This document shows, piece after piece, positions 1 to 8,751 of a DNA stretch of 64,000 nt. The DNA is taken from positions 806,001 to 870,000 of the forward strand of contig CM030939.1 in assembly GCA_018136815.1 (NCBI GenBank). The letters are read 5' to 3'. A program made the translations under genes and the position numbers. The notes beneath the pieces are model-generated. The model ran no database searches. It was not told the origin of the DNA and saw nothing but the letters and a program-made list of their open reading frames with translations. Source of the DNA: Isochrysis galbana. Lineage: Eukaryota; Haptophyta; Isochrysidales; Isochrysidaceae. How positions within the stretch are numbered: position 1 is the first letter of the stretch; the number at the start of each line of letters is the position of its first letter.

Positions 1-505
1 TTCCTCTTCTTCATTTTCTCGATGATCGCCGATGCAGGTTGAGGGTTGACATGTCCTGAACCTCCTTGGCCAGATGCTCCCCAGCTCAAAACCAGAGTCG
101 ACCTGGCGATGCAGGCAAGGTAATCTAGCAGATCGTCCTCAAATTCCTTCCGCAAATGCTCGCCTACTTCAAGGCAAGTTACCACATCAGCAAATGGCCC
201 GTCACACGGTTGTGTGCGTAGCGCAGTCAGGTCGTGGGATCTGATCATGCCATGGGTGATGCGCCCGATGTCTTTCGCACCGTCTTCACCCGTAGCACGG
301 AGGCCGGAGCTCCGCCAGAAGCGGACATACAAGCCCTTCCCAGCGCCAACGTCGTGGATCGACGCGTTTGAACCCGCAAAGCGTGCTATTTGCGCGGCGA
401 TTGCGCGTCAATATGGTAATGAAACCCTGGTGGAAGTGTCCACGCCCCCGTGGGCCCGACCCTCTCGCCGTGTGCAGCGAGGAAGGCGAGCGACAGCACC
501 AGCAT
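1..505 (-). CDS. Secreted SAM-dependent methyltransferase-like protein (partial, frame break)
   Basis: Reading the minus strand from ATG at 505, the protein opens with a hydrophobic signal-like stretch (MLVLSLAFLAAHG), then GAWTLPPGFHYHIDAQ. After a one-base frame break near 386-395 it continues in a second open frame to the window edge. That frame contains HDVGAGKGLYVRF, a class I methyltransferase SAM-binding glycine loop, then ATGEDGAKDIG, then DVVTCLEVGEH, LVLSWGASGQGG and GHVNPQPASAIIEKM. This order is typical of the Methyltransf_23-like group. The C-terminus lies outside the window, and the substrate cannot be told. The frame break may be a sequencing indel or real decay. The family call is by recognition of motifs; the signal peptide is inferred from hydrophobicity. 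Confidence 0.6.
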
Positions 506-1655
506 CGAGGGGTGAGGTCGCTTCAGGTTATTTAAGTTTGATAATTTCAAATATTTTTTTGTTAGTATGATTTTTATATTATATTTTGTATTAGGTGGTA
601 CACGGATGGGAGTGCCCCTCCCGGTGTTACGGCAGAGCGGCGGTGATGAGCACCACCAGCGAGGGAGTGGCTCACTTTCTGGGCCCTGTGGAGGGTGACG
701 TGGGGCATGGGGTACTAAACAAGCCGGAAACCTATTCACGAAGCATGAAGTCTAACCCCTGACGCAGAGAGCATCTTCTAGGGCGGTCAAACAGGGGCTT
801 TTTAATTTAATTTTTAACAAATTTTTATGGGTCGCGGCGTGGCAAAGGAACGGGACTAGCGCGCACTCAAGACAGGACTCCTTGCCGCGGCGAGCGCAAG
901 CACTTGTCGCATCCAGAGTATTTTATACTCTAGACTCTAGGCGGATGCGGTGCTTCTATCAATGTGTAGTGTGTACAGAAGAAGACGCTCCTCGGGAAGA
1001 ATCGCGCAGGGACAGCGACCAGGGGGGCCGTGCCCCGCGCGACCTCCGCCGCATGCCGATCTCGTGCTGCCTCCGTGCCCTGCGCGGCCTCCGCCGCACG
1101 TTCGTCTGATGCGGACAAGTGGTGGAAGAACCAAAACGCCTTGAGGATGTACCTCTTGTCGCATTCGCGAGCCTCCGCAGGTTATATCCCGCTGTTTCCG
1201 CTCTATCGTCTACCGTTATAATCGCGAGGTTAATCGTCAATCTTCGTTCTTATCCCACGCTTCTATGAATCACTACACTTCATTCGATGTTGGTCTACTG
1301 TTATATCCACGTCCACGTGGCCAAGCCTTCCTGCACCTTCGTGAGGGCGAAGGAGCCCCAAAGGAGCATCCGGGCCGTTCGTCGCTGCAGCACTCTCGCA
1401 AGCTAGTGGTTCGCGCCAGCATTCACTAAAAAAAAACTCCCTCGCCGCTGCCAAAAAAACACCGCCTTGTCCGTGTCCGTATTCGCCACCATGAAAGAAT
1501 TACCTTCTGAAACTTTGCATACGCTCTTATGATAGCATGAGACACCCCTCCATGCATTCACATCGACTTTTGGGTGCAATCACGAAAAGTCGATTTTCCC
1601 ATCCCCACCACACGCTGACACCGATTATTTAGGAGAGATAGCCGGCACCGGGAAT
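506..1655. other. Intergenic stretch with one transposon end
   Basis: No gene can be supported here. There is a short AT-rich patch at 530-600 and a left-facing TIR-family terminus at 779. Overlapping short open frames at 880-1240 on both strands share one compositionally biased segment and look like chance. Confidence 0.5.
779..805 (+). repeat. TAGGGCGG-family transposon terminus (left orientation)
   Basis: The sequence TAGGGCGGTCAAACAGGGG followed by CTTTTTAA matches seven other ends in this window. All lie at a TA dinucleotide, as expected for a transposon with a TA target duplication. No partner end could be assigned with certainty; the nearest opposite end is at 5020, with LINE and gypsy debris between them. 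Confidence 0.65.
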
Positions 1656-2531
1656 GTGGCGGAAGCCGAAGAAATCCAATACTACCACCAACCGGCAAAA
1701 TGGGAGGGCGGATATAAAGGCCCGAGATTCATGGAATACCCTCTAGCGGATGAATACGCCATACGAAAAGGAAGGATCGCGCTGGACGCGATCTCCGTCT
1801 CCGACATCACCAAAGAAGTGATCAAAACGAATCGGAAAAACGCCCCACAAGCGGCGAGGTCCGCGTGGGAGAATAGACTTAGCATCACGAAAGAGGAATG
1901 GAAACACATAGCTAGACTATACACAATGCCGTTGCTAAAACACACGGATAAACACTTACACTTCAAACATATCACGCACAGGAGGATCGGCACTAGAAAC
2001 AGATTCCCAGACAGCCCGACAGACAAATGTAGACTGTGCCACGGCCACCGAGAAGACTCGTGCCATCTAGCGTGGTGCCCCGCGACGAAAACGATATTCG
2101 AAACAATAGACGCCCTTACAAAACACACGCCTACTGCTAAGAGATCGAGTGCACAGAAAGTGAAAGATAGACTCTTCGCATACCCCGGTACGAACACTCC
2201 CGATAGCCTAAAAGCGCTCTACATAATAGCATGGAAACATATAATAAAAGACTTCTACAGAGTAGAGTTCGAGGCGCACAAATACCACTATATACCAGTC
2301 CTGGAGTCCACGCTGATAAGATTCGCCACCCTGGTCCGAGGCACTAACTCGCCGGATCCTTACAATTCTATGCGCACGTATAAGGCCGCTCAGGGGAGAA
2401 AACCTAAGATCAAAAAAGCGACAGAACTCAGCAGCCCTATATTTACTAAGGATGAACAAGGTAGGCTACAACCAAGTAAAGAATTTGGCCTCGTAGCAGA
2501 AGCCCTCGGCCTAGCTGAGAGGCTCGCATGA
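1656..2531 (+). CDS. LINE ORF2 C-terminal fragment (zinc-knuckle region)
   Basis: This open frame encodes the part of a non-LTR retrotransposon ORF2 downstream of the reverse transcriptase. It reads W-ENRL...EEWKHIARLY...LHFKHITHRRIGTRNRF and then a C-x2-C-x8-H-x3-C knuckle (CRLCHGHREDSCHLAWC). A basic, charged tail follows. The same order and knuckle spacing occur in the minus-strand copy at 19548-20441. The frame begins at GTG because the copy is 5'-truncated; RT and endonuclease are missing. It would not be an autonomous element. The LINE identity is from family knowledge; the clade (L1/Tx1-like) is a guess. Confidence 0.7.
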   Translation: MAEAEEIQYYHQPAKWEGGYKGPRFMEYPLADEYAIRKGRIALDAISVSDITKEVIKTNRKNAPQAARSAWENRLSITKEEWKHIARLYTMPLLKHTDKHLHFKHITHRRIGTRNRFPDSPTDKCRLCHGHREDSCHLAWCPATKTIFETIDALTKHTPTAKRSSAQKVKDRLFAYPGTNTPDSLKALYIIAWKHIIKDFYRVEFEAHKYHYIPVLESTLIRFATLVRGTNSPDPYNSMRTYKAAQGRKPKIKKATELSSPIFTKDEQGRLQPSKEFGLVAEALGLAERLA

Positions 2532-2869
2532 ACAGACACGACAACCCGCTCCGACCGTATGACATCGACCATAATCCATAATTACGGACATACCGGATAT
2601 ACGGACGCACACATTAGTACGACTACACCCCGAAGCACTCACAGTATCAACAGGTCACTCAACGGAACAGGAGGGAGGCGAGAACATACCGTTGGGGACA
2701 GGTGCACCCCGCTTAACTCGGACCCCCCAAACGACCCGGGCCCCTAAGTAGAGCACGAGGGGAGTTGCCGCAAGGCAGGGAGTGAGGGAGTGGGAGGAGA
2801 AAGAGCGTGGCTTCGTGAGTGTCTTCCATTGCCACGGGCGAGGCGAGGATATTAAAAAGTTTTTTTTTT
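2532..2869 (+). repeat. LINE 3' UTR and T-rich tail
   Basis: This follows the ORF2 fragment directly. It holds the element's GC-rich 3' untranslated region, including GGGCCCCTAAGTAGAGCACG near 2739, which recurs at 3126. It ends in ATTAAAAAG plus a run of ten T at 2851-2869. Other LINE copies here end the same way on their coding strand, so the T-run is taken as the element's 3' tail. Confidence 0.6.
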
Positions 2870-3261
2870 ATAGTCAGTTGCCATGGAGCGCGCCGCCGCT
2901 CCCCCCCTCTCCTTCGGGCCCCCCGCCGAGGGCGGCCCCCCCCCAAAAAACCAACAGCGTCGACCCGGTACCGGTACATACACGAACCCCGAATACGGCT
3001 CTCAGGGTGACCCCAACCTCAACTACCCCAATAGAAGCCGATCGCTCGATGGCGCGAGGGAAGGCCGAGGAGTCGACCTTCGGGGATCGGTGCACGCCGC
3101 CTGCCACTGGAAACCCCAAGTACTGGGCCCCTAAGTAGAGCACGAGGGGACGAGCCGCAAGGCGGCGAGTGCGAGGGAGTGAGAAGGGATGCGGGCGCGG
3201 CTGTCAGGTAGATGGTATCAGGGTCGCGCGCGCGGTGAGACTATAAAGAAGTTTTTTTTTT
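2870..3261 (+). mobile_element. Mini-LINE: MERA start joined to 3' UTR and T-tail
   Basis: This unit of about 390 bp begins immediately after the T-tail of the upstream LINE. It opens with the right half of the family hairpin (TATAGTCAGTTGCC), then the ATGGAGCG start at 2883, giving MERAAAPPLSFGPPAEGG. A second copy of the 3' UTR then runs into a second T-tail (TATAAAGAAG plus T-run, 3242-3261). It looks like an internally deleted, non-autonomous derivative placed head-to-tail behind a longer LINE. The encoded peptide, about 80 residues, is Pro/Gly/Arg-rich and may not be functional. Confidence 0.55.
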
Positions 3262-3267
3262 CCATCC

Positions 3268-4410
3268 CCACCTCTATCGTCGGTAGAGTAGTCCTGATCG
3301 CAACAGGCATCGTGAAGATTCGCGACTGAGCCAACGCAAGCGACGATGATCGAGGTCGGGGTTGTGAGGAGCGGAAGAGAGGAAGCGGATGAGGTCGTGG
3401 CAATCGGGGTCCTCGGCCTGTGCCTCCTTGAGCGCCTCGGCGTTGGGTGTACCGACGTCGAGGTAGGAGAGGTTGATGGAATCCCTGGTCGTAGAGGACA
3501 ACCTGGACGACCGTTCGTCAGCTTGCAGACTGGATGCCGTAGTGGTACGAGAACGAGAGGCGGCGACGGCTGGCGGCTGACCATCCGATGCCGTGGTGGT
3601 GCGAGCGTTAGGGACGACGGCGGCTAGCAGCTGCCCACCCCCCTGCTTAGGAACGGACGTCTCCGACGTCTCGTCGTCTGCCGCCACCAAGCGTGACACG
3701 CCATCCGCATCTTTGTGATTGGCACCTGGTTTGTGTTCGACGGTGAAGCGGTACTCGGACAACTTGAGCGCCCATCGCATCAGGCGCGACGCCGGCCCAC
3801 CCTGGACGGTGTCCTTCATGGTGTGCAGCCAACGGAGAGCTTGGTGATCGATGACGAGGCGGAAGTGTCGGCCCCAAAGGTACGGTCGCCAAGTACGAAT
3901 ACTTTCCAGGGCAGCGAGAAGCTCCACCTCGGTGGTGGTCCAATGACGCTCCGCGGCGGTGAGACGACGACCGTAATACGCGACGACATGCTCATGCCCA
4001 TGGTCGTCGACTTGCGACAAGATACCGCCAATACCCAGGGTACTGGCTGCGTCCGTCTTGACGATGAACTCCTTGTCGTGACGAGGCGCGGCCAACACTG
4101 GAGCAGACGTGATGAGGTCGATGAGGCGGCGGATCGCTGTCTGACACCCAGGTGACTGAGACTGAGAGACGGTAGCCACATCGACACCCGTACGAGTAAG
4201 GTCGGTGAGAGGGGCCGCGACGTGCGCGAGGCCCTTGATGAACCGACGGTAGTACGAACAAAGGCCGAGAAACGAGCGGACCTTTTCGAGCGAATTGATG
4301 TGAATGTGACGCGGATCAATCGAGCGTACCGCCTCGGCGATCTTGTCTGGAACGGGAATCGCACCATAACGGAAACGAGAGGCAATCTTGCTACACTGGA
4401 TTCCAAGAGA
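3268..4410 (-). pseudogene. Ty3/gypsy pol fragment: RT end, RNase H, linker
   Basis: From 4404 downward the frame reads the end of a gypsy reverse transcriptase (IPVPDKIAEAVRSI, then SFLGLCSYYRRFIKGLAHVA, APLTDLTR). RNase H follows (IVKTDAASTLGIGGILSQ, then VVAYYGRRLTAAERHWTTTE, LLAALES, RLVIDHQALRWL, VEHKPGANHKDADGVSR). The frame continues to a linker ending SSRCLLRSGLLYRR, where the integrase zinc finger would start. There the element is cut off directly by the T-tail of the mini-LINE at 3261, so the LINE appears to sit in the gypsy copy. Protease, most of RT and integrase are missing. Confidence 0.85.
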
Positions 4411-4645
4411 CCTACCGAGTAAGATGAGAGAAGTGCGATGTGCCTAAGGGGGAGATACGAAGAGGTCGAAAATTATACCTGATTGCCCCCAGAAGCAGAT
4501 AAAGAACCGCAGGGGAGATAGCAAATTAAACCTATCTGCGAGGCGCCTGGGAGGAAGAAAGGTGAGGAAACTTCCCTTCTCTTTGGAGAGAAAGAGAGAG
4601 GGCGCTCCACAACCCACGATCCCATGCATCCAAGCGAAGCTTTTG
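4334..4645. repeat. 310-bp dispersed direct repeat, copy 1
   Basis: This copy is near-identical to 15641-15952, from TCGGCGATCTTGTCTGGAAC to CAAGCGAAGCTTTTG. The left 70 bp code for gypsy RT on the minus strand; the rest is non-coding and contains the recurring AAATTAAACCT motif. Both copies end at the same base, so the block moved as a unit, probably as gypsy element sequence. Confidence 0.75.
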
Positions 4646-4839
4646 CTTCCGTTCGCTCTCCCTGTTTTCGTTTCCGTCGTCCGACGCATCGCTGGTCGCC
4701 CGCCGTTCGCCGCGTCTCGCCTCACTCCCGCACAACTCACCGCTCCACAGTATGTGGCCCACCATGGGGTGAGCCAGCATGGCTGCCTTGGCTGGTGTGG
4801 CCGGGGCCACGAGCCGTGCGGCGCAACCGGGGTCGCGCT

Positions 4840-4983
4840 CACCTGCTCGGCCTCTGCAGGCGGACGCGGTCGCTTCGCCAGCGATAGCTCCATGGGTACT
4901 GGGGGGGCTCCCGCGGCGGGGGGCCCGAAGGAGAGGTGGGGAGCGGCGGCGCGCTCCATGGCGACCAACTATAAAGTTAGTTG
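4840..4983 (-). mobile_element. MERA element 5' end with hairpin
   Basis: The minus-strand ATG at 4959 starts MERAAAPHLSFGPPAAGAPP, the same subfamily as 2883. Just upstream lies CAACTAACTTTATAGTTG (4966-4983), which folds as a 6-bp stem with a 6-nt loop in the same 18-nt footprint as the other copies. The 5' end lies only 37 bp from a TIR-family terminus at 5020. The protein beyond about residue 40 runs into unrelated repeat sequence. Confidence 0.5.
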
Positions 4984-4993
4984 TTACTAATAG

Positions 4994-5020
4994 TTAAAAA
5001 GCCCCTATTTGACCGCCCTA
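4994..5020 (-). repeat. TAGGGCGG-family transposon terminus (right orientation)
   Basis: On the minus strand this reads TAGGGCGGTCAAATAGGGGC followed by TTTTTAACTATTA. It ends in TA at 5019-5020 and shares the extended subterminal ACTATTAGTAA with the 11564 end. Confidence 0.65.
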
Positions 5021-5197
5021 TCTCAAGTTGCATCTTTTCTCCCCCTGTCCTGGGTAGCATGCAGCGACATGCAATCTGAGCTCAGTCTCCGCACCACATC
5101 TTACCACTGTCTATACCTGAAAACAATGGCTACCTCGGCACTCCATATTATGAACGCGACCTGCCATGTATGTGAGGCGTCAAATCAGAAAATGTTA

Positions 5198-6115
5198 TTA
5201 ATGACTTGCACAAGGTGCAGCAGTGGTCCCAACAACTTGCATGATGGGTTCACCTCCATCACGAGCAAATTCAATGATATCATAGCCAGAGATTCTAGTT
5301 GACGGCGGCCTTGGGTCCAGAATCCCGTGACAGAAGCGAATAGGATGGCCATATGAGCGCATGCTGGATTTGGCGGAGCATTGCAAGTCTTTGCACCCAA
5401 TGTTGTGAGATATATACCAACCATGCAGCTCTTGATTGGGATTCATGACTGCGTCATCCACAGAGGTCGAAGAAAGGTCCTGCCTGATCCGCTTAAAGCG
5501 CACAGCAGGGTCGAAAGCTATGCTCAAATTGAGGGTGACCGTCGCCAAGCACGCGAGTGGTTCTGCCATGCGGCAAGTATTGCCTGTTTGATTCAGTAGT
5601 ACTCGATTGCGTTCACGGACAAACGCCTGCACATCAGACCCACGCCCAACAACAAAGCGATCGTTGATTCCAGCCCAACTTCCCCAGTCAGGAACGATCA
5701 ACCGAGCGTGTTGCAGCAAATTCAACCAGCTGTCTAACCGCGGGGTAGGGGGCATGAAGGCCACGTCGATCCGCACCGCTGCGACTATCGCACCGCTCTC
5801 GATGGGGGCGCTTAGCATTGTGAGGGCGGCAAGGCAACTGCGTAGTGCATGAGCGTAGTTAATGTACGAATTCGAAGTCCAACCGCGCTGAGACTTCTTA
5901 CATCCTGCCGGTACATACGGCTTTGGCGGCGGCTCTATCTCAAGTGAGGCGGCTTGCCACTCGACTGCGGCGAGCGTAGCTCTCGTGTGGTTGAGATGGC
6001 AAGAGGGCTGAAAGCAATAGGCATGCACAGCAACCACGTCTGCTTGCAGCAGCCGCAATGACGCCACCGTCACCCGAAACGCATCGTCGCTCCGGATGAG
6101 ACCAAAGAGTGCCAT
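5198..6115 (-). CDS. Glycosyltransferase-like protein
   Basis: From ATG at 6115 the protein starts MALFGLIRSDDAF and runs about 305 residues; an in-frame ATG at 6142 is also possible. Its middle contains VAAVRIDVAFMPP and IVPDWGSWAGINDRFVVG, then a stretch with R-x-R spacing. The combination of an 'xRxD' strand and 'P(D)W/F-xxW-G-(V/I)NDRF-x-G' is seen in uncharacterised algal and bacterial glycosyltransferase-like proteins, so the role is inferred from those motifs only. No clear signal anchor is visible in this frame, so an upstream exon is likely. It is a single open frame with no break. Confidence 0.55.
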   Translation of the reverse strand: MALFGLIRSDDAFRVTVASLRLLQADVVAVHAYCFQPSCHLNHTRATLAAVEWQAASLEIEPPPKPYVPAGCKKSQRGWTSNSYINYAHALRSCLAALTMLSAPIESGAIVAAVRIDVAFMPPTPRLDSWLNLLQHARLIVPDWGSWAGINDRFVVGRGSDVQAFVRERNRVLLNQTGNTCRMAEPLACLATVTLNLSIAFDPAVRFKRIRQDLSSTSVDDAVMNPNQELHGWYISHNIGCKDLQCSAKSSMRSYGHPIRFCHGILDPRPPSTRISGYDIIEFARDGGEPIMQVVGTTAAPCASH

Positions 6116-6184
6116 TCCCGACGTCAAGTGCCGGGAACGCAGCATACAAATGGCTGCTTCGTTTTTGATTTTTTTGGTGAGCAC

Positions 6185-6729
6185 ACTTCACATGTTGAAC
6201 GAGATAAGCGACGCGTTCAGCAAAGAAAGAGGTGGCCACATTTTTCCGAATGTCCCGACGCTGCCCCCCCCTCCTCCCCCCCCTCCCACTCAAGCTAGGC
6301 TACCCCCAGCGGAAACGGGGGTAGCGCGGGGGAAGGGCTCAACACCAACACCCCTACACATGGCGCGAGGTCCTCCGCCCACGCCGCACCCGGACCTTGC
6401 GCCCGGGCAGCCGGGGACGTCGTCCCTCCTCGTCGCGTCTAAGGGGGCCGTCTCCGTGCCCGTCTGGCCAGCATGCAGCCACTCTCCAGCTCTTCAATGC
6501 GCTTGGGCACTGCCGCGACCTCACACGCGGCGTGGGCACGCTAGTACTCGCTCTCTCTCCTCTCCCCGCTTCGCCCGTCATGTCGGCGCCCGAAGATCAT
6601 GCTCATGCACGATGCACGGCCTCAGCGTGCCTCACCTCCCATCCGCGGCTCTTGTTTGTTTATGTCTGCGTGTGCCTTGCGGCCCTAAGACATGGCACGT
6701 TTTGCCCTGATGAATGGCGATTCATGGTA
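6185..6729. other. Intergenic, with a dispersed repeat start
   Basis: 6193-6260 (TTGAACGAGATAAGCGACGC, then CAGCAAAGAAAGAGG) is a diverged copy of 38983-39045; both run into a C-rich tract. The rest is GC-rich and holds only unconvincing overlapping open frames. Confidence 0.5.
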
Positions 6730-6965
6730 TAGGGCGGTCAAACAGGGTTTTTTTATTAGGGGTGAAAAAATGAGCATCTCACTGTTGAGGAAATTTGAGG
6801 AATTTCTTCGGTAGAAAGTTCCCAATTCCCAATACACCCAACTAGCAAATATCCGGGCCCCATTGGGACCCAGACTCGGTCAGGGGGTGGTCGGACTGTT
6901 GGCAGCCCGACATGGCGCTGCATCGGGCGGGAAAATCAAATGCCGAATGCAGCTTAGATATAAAC
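6730..6965 (+). repeat. TAGGGCGG-family left end with long subterminal region
   Basis: It starts TAGGGCGGTCAAACAGGG. The next 150 bp match, as reverse complement, the region ending at 58235, including GGGGTGAAAAAATGA, TGAGGAAATTTGAGG and TAGAAAGTTCCCAAT. From 6876 it matches 11255-11340 directly (GGTCAGGGGGTGGTCGGACT and GGCGCTGCATCGGGCGGGAA). These matches define an element well beyond its short terminus. Confidence 0.7.
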
Positions 6966-7068
6966 GGACAAAAATTCCGTCCCAGAAATTAGGACCACGT
7001 CCTAGAAAATTCTTGGATTTCTAGGACTCTGCCGATCATGCCTCCATTATAGCCTATGGTGCCTAGAT

Positions 7069-7283
7069 GGGAAATACGGTGCAGGGGTGTCGAGTCGAGC
7101 GGTGCCGGAGGGCTCTGAGCCACTCCGTCGCGAGCGGCACCGGCGGCTAGCGCGGCGCTTTGGCCCTCCTCCCCACCGGGAGTCGGGTGTATGAAATTCT
7201 GGATTGGGTCGGGCAACCCCATTTGGGTGTCTGGACGGGGAACGAACGGCGAACGAAGGGCTGTGGGGCGGCGAGGCCCGTCA
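7069..7283. repeat. Dispersed direct repeat, copy 1
   Basis: This copy is nearly identical to 14015-14207 (TGTCGAGTCGAGCGG to GGCGGCGAGG). Read on the minus strand it continues the gypsy-derived frame (RRPTALRSPFVPRPDTQM), so it is probably part of a gypsy element. Its first 20 bases (AGATGGGAAATACGGTGCAG) also recur at 45500. Confidence 0.6.
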
Positions 7284-7462
7284 GCATCCTGATGAACAGC
7301 TCCTGGTTTATGTTCGACATCAAACCGGTACTCAGCCAACTTGAGAGCCCACCGAGTCAGCCGAGAGGCTGGCCCACCGGCTACTTGATCCTTCATGGTA
7401 TGCAGCCATCGCAGCGCAGAGTGGTCCACGACTAACTTGAACCGTGACGGATCCGAGGTTAC
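7284..7462 (-). pseudogene. Ty3/gypsy RNase H fragment
   Basis: The minus strand encodes FKLVVDHSALRWLHTMKD, then GPASRLTRWALKLAEYRFDV and EHKPGAVHQDADG. This is the RNase H end found also at 3268-4410. It begins abruptly at about 7455, where a plus-strand LINE RT fragment starts, and is fused downstream to the 7069-7283 repeat. Confidence 0.75.
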
Positions 7463-7840
7463 CACTATCGACAGAGTTAGCTGGGCCTTTTACCATCTCG
7501 CCCTCACTCTACTCAACTTCGGACCGGACTTCCAAACGCTAGCGAAAGCACTCACGAGCGAGGAAGCCCGACCTGTACGCACTATTAAAACTAACGGCGG
7601 ACGGAGCTACCCCTTCACCGTGGGAAGTGGCATGCCGCAAGGATGCCCGCTCTCCCCACTCACCTTCCTCCTCGCTACGGAGGCGCTTACTCGCGCCATC
7701 AACGGAGATGAGGACATCAACGGCGTGGACTTAAACGGCTACAGCCTAAAGATAAGTCAATTCGCGGACGATACGGCACTGATAGCCCGGGACTACAAAA
7801 GCCTCCAAAGATCCCTACATTGGATAGGGCTACACGAGAA
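7463..7840 (+). pseudogene. LINE reverse transcriptase fragment
   Basis: The open frame holds the RT palm motifs of a non-LTR element: GMPQGCPLSPLTFLLATEAL, and the catalytic FADDTALIARD about 50 residues later. The frame is cut after the second motif near 7840 and joins unrelated DNA. The upstream part meets a minus-strand gypsy RNase H at about 7450-7462. It is probably the RT piece of the same LINE family, since that is the only LINE seen here, but this is inference. Confidence 0.8.
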
Positions 7841-8034
7841 AGCCACGGAGACAGCGGCCGGCACGCGGGCGGCCTCGCCAAAAAGGCGAAGCTATAGGGC
7901 CTGCCGGAAGGATTAGCAGGATGATCCACATGGGCCTCGTGGCCTGCCCCGACACGGACCGACCCCGAAAGTCTGCGGTTCGAACCCCGACGCCGAACGG
8001 CCCTGGCCGAAAATTTTTTTTTGCCGGATCTGGA

Positions 8035-8165
8035 CTCCACCGGCGGGCGGATGCCGGCTGGGCACATCTCCGGCGGGCGGATGCTCGCTGGACCCATCGG
8101 AGGGGCGAATCTGGCCTCTGCTGGGGGGCGGATGCCGGCTGGGGCCATCGGAGGGCCAACCCCAC
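8035..8165. repeat. Degenerate ~30-bp tandem repeat
   Basis: Four imperfect units are built around GGCGGATGCCGGCTGG and CCCATCGGAGG. The repeat lies directly left of the duplicated prenyltransferase exon. Confidence 0.6.
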
Positions 8166-8194
8166 AAAATCCCCCACATTGCCTATTCATCCCC

Positions 8195-8745
8195 ACACTG
8201 GCGCGGGCCGCCCCCTCGTCGCGGCTGTCGCCCCGCGCGCTCCCGTCCCACCGTCTCCTCTCGCCGCAAGCATGCGCCGAGCGCATCGTCGACAAGCTCG
8301 AGCAGCCACATGGGGCTTTGTCCGTGACCGCAACCAAAGCCAACGGCGGCCCGCTCCGTCCCCTTGAGCTTCTCTGGCGCTTCTCGCGCCCACACACTCT
8401 AATAGGCTCGGCCATGTGCATTCCTGCTCTCTCACTCTTCGCCGCGCCTTCCAGCGTCCCGGCTGCCACGCTCCTTTCTGTGCTGATGCCGCTTGTATCA
8501 TATGCTACCTTGCCCTCGCTGCTCATCAACATCTACATCACAGGGCTCAACCAGCTCTTTGACGTTGAGATTGACAAGGTGCAAGTGCTGGGTTGTTGGG
8601 TGATATTCAGCAGGAAGGGTCAGGGTCGGGGGTGGAAAGCAAGTGTGTGGGCGGCGGGGGGGAGCCGAGTGGTGGATTTGATCGGCCTGCACACATCATC
8701 AACATGAACGCTGAGACTCCACTGCGAAACAGTCATTGACCATCA
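8195..8745 (+). pseudogene. Duplicate of homogentisate prenyltransferase exon 1 plus intron 1 part
   Basis: The sequence from ACACTGGCGCGGGCC onward matches 55197-55740. Exon 1 is intact and open (LLWRFSRPHTLIGS to GLNQLFDVEIDK at 8579). The GT splice donor is kept and intron sequence continues to about 8745, so this is a DNA-level copy, not a retrocopy. The first residues of the transit peptide and exons 2-5 are absent. The sequence then switches to the GCC-rich block. Without the second Asp-rich motif it cannot encode an enzyme. Confidence 0.85.
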
Positions 8746-8751
8746 GCATTT

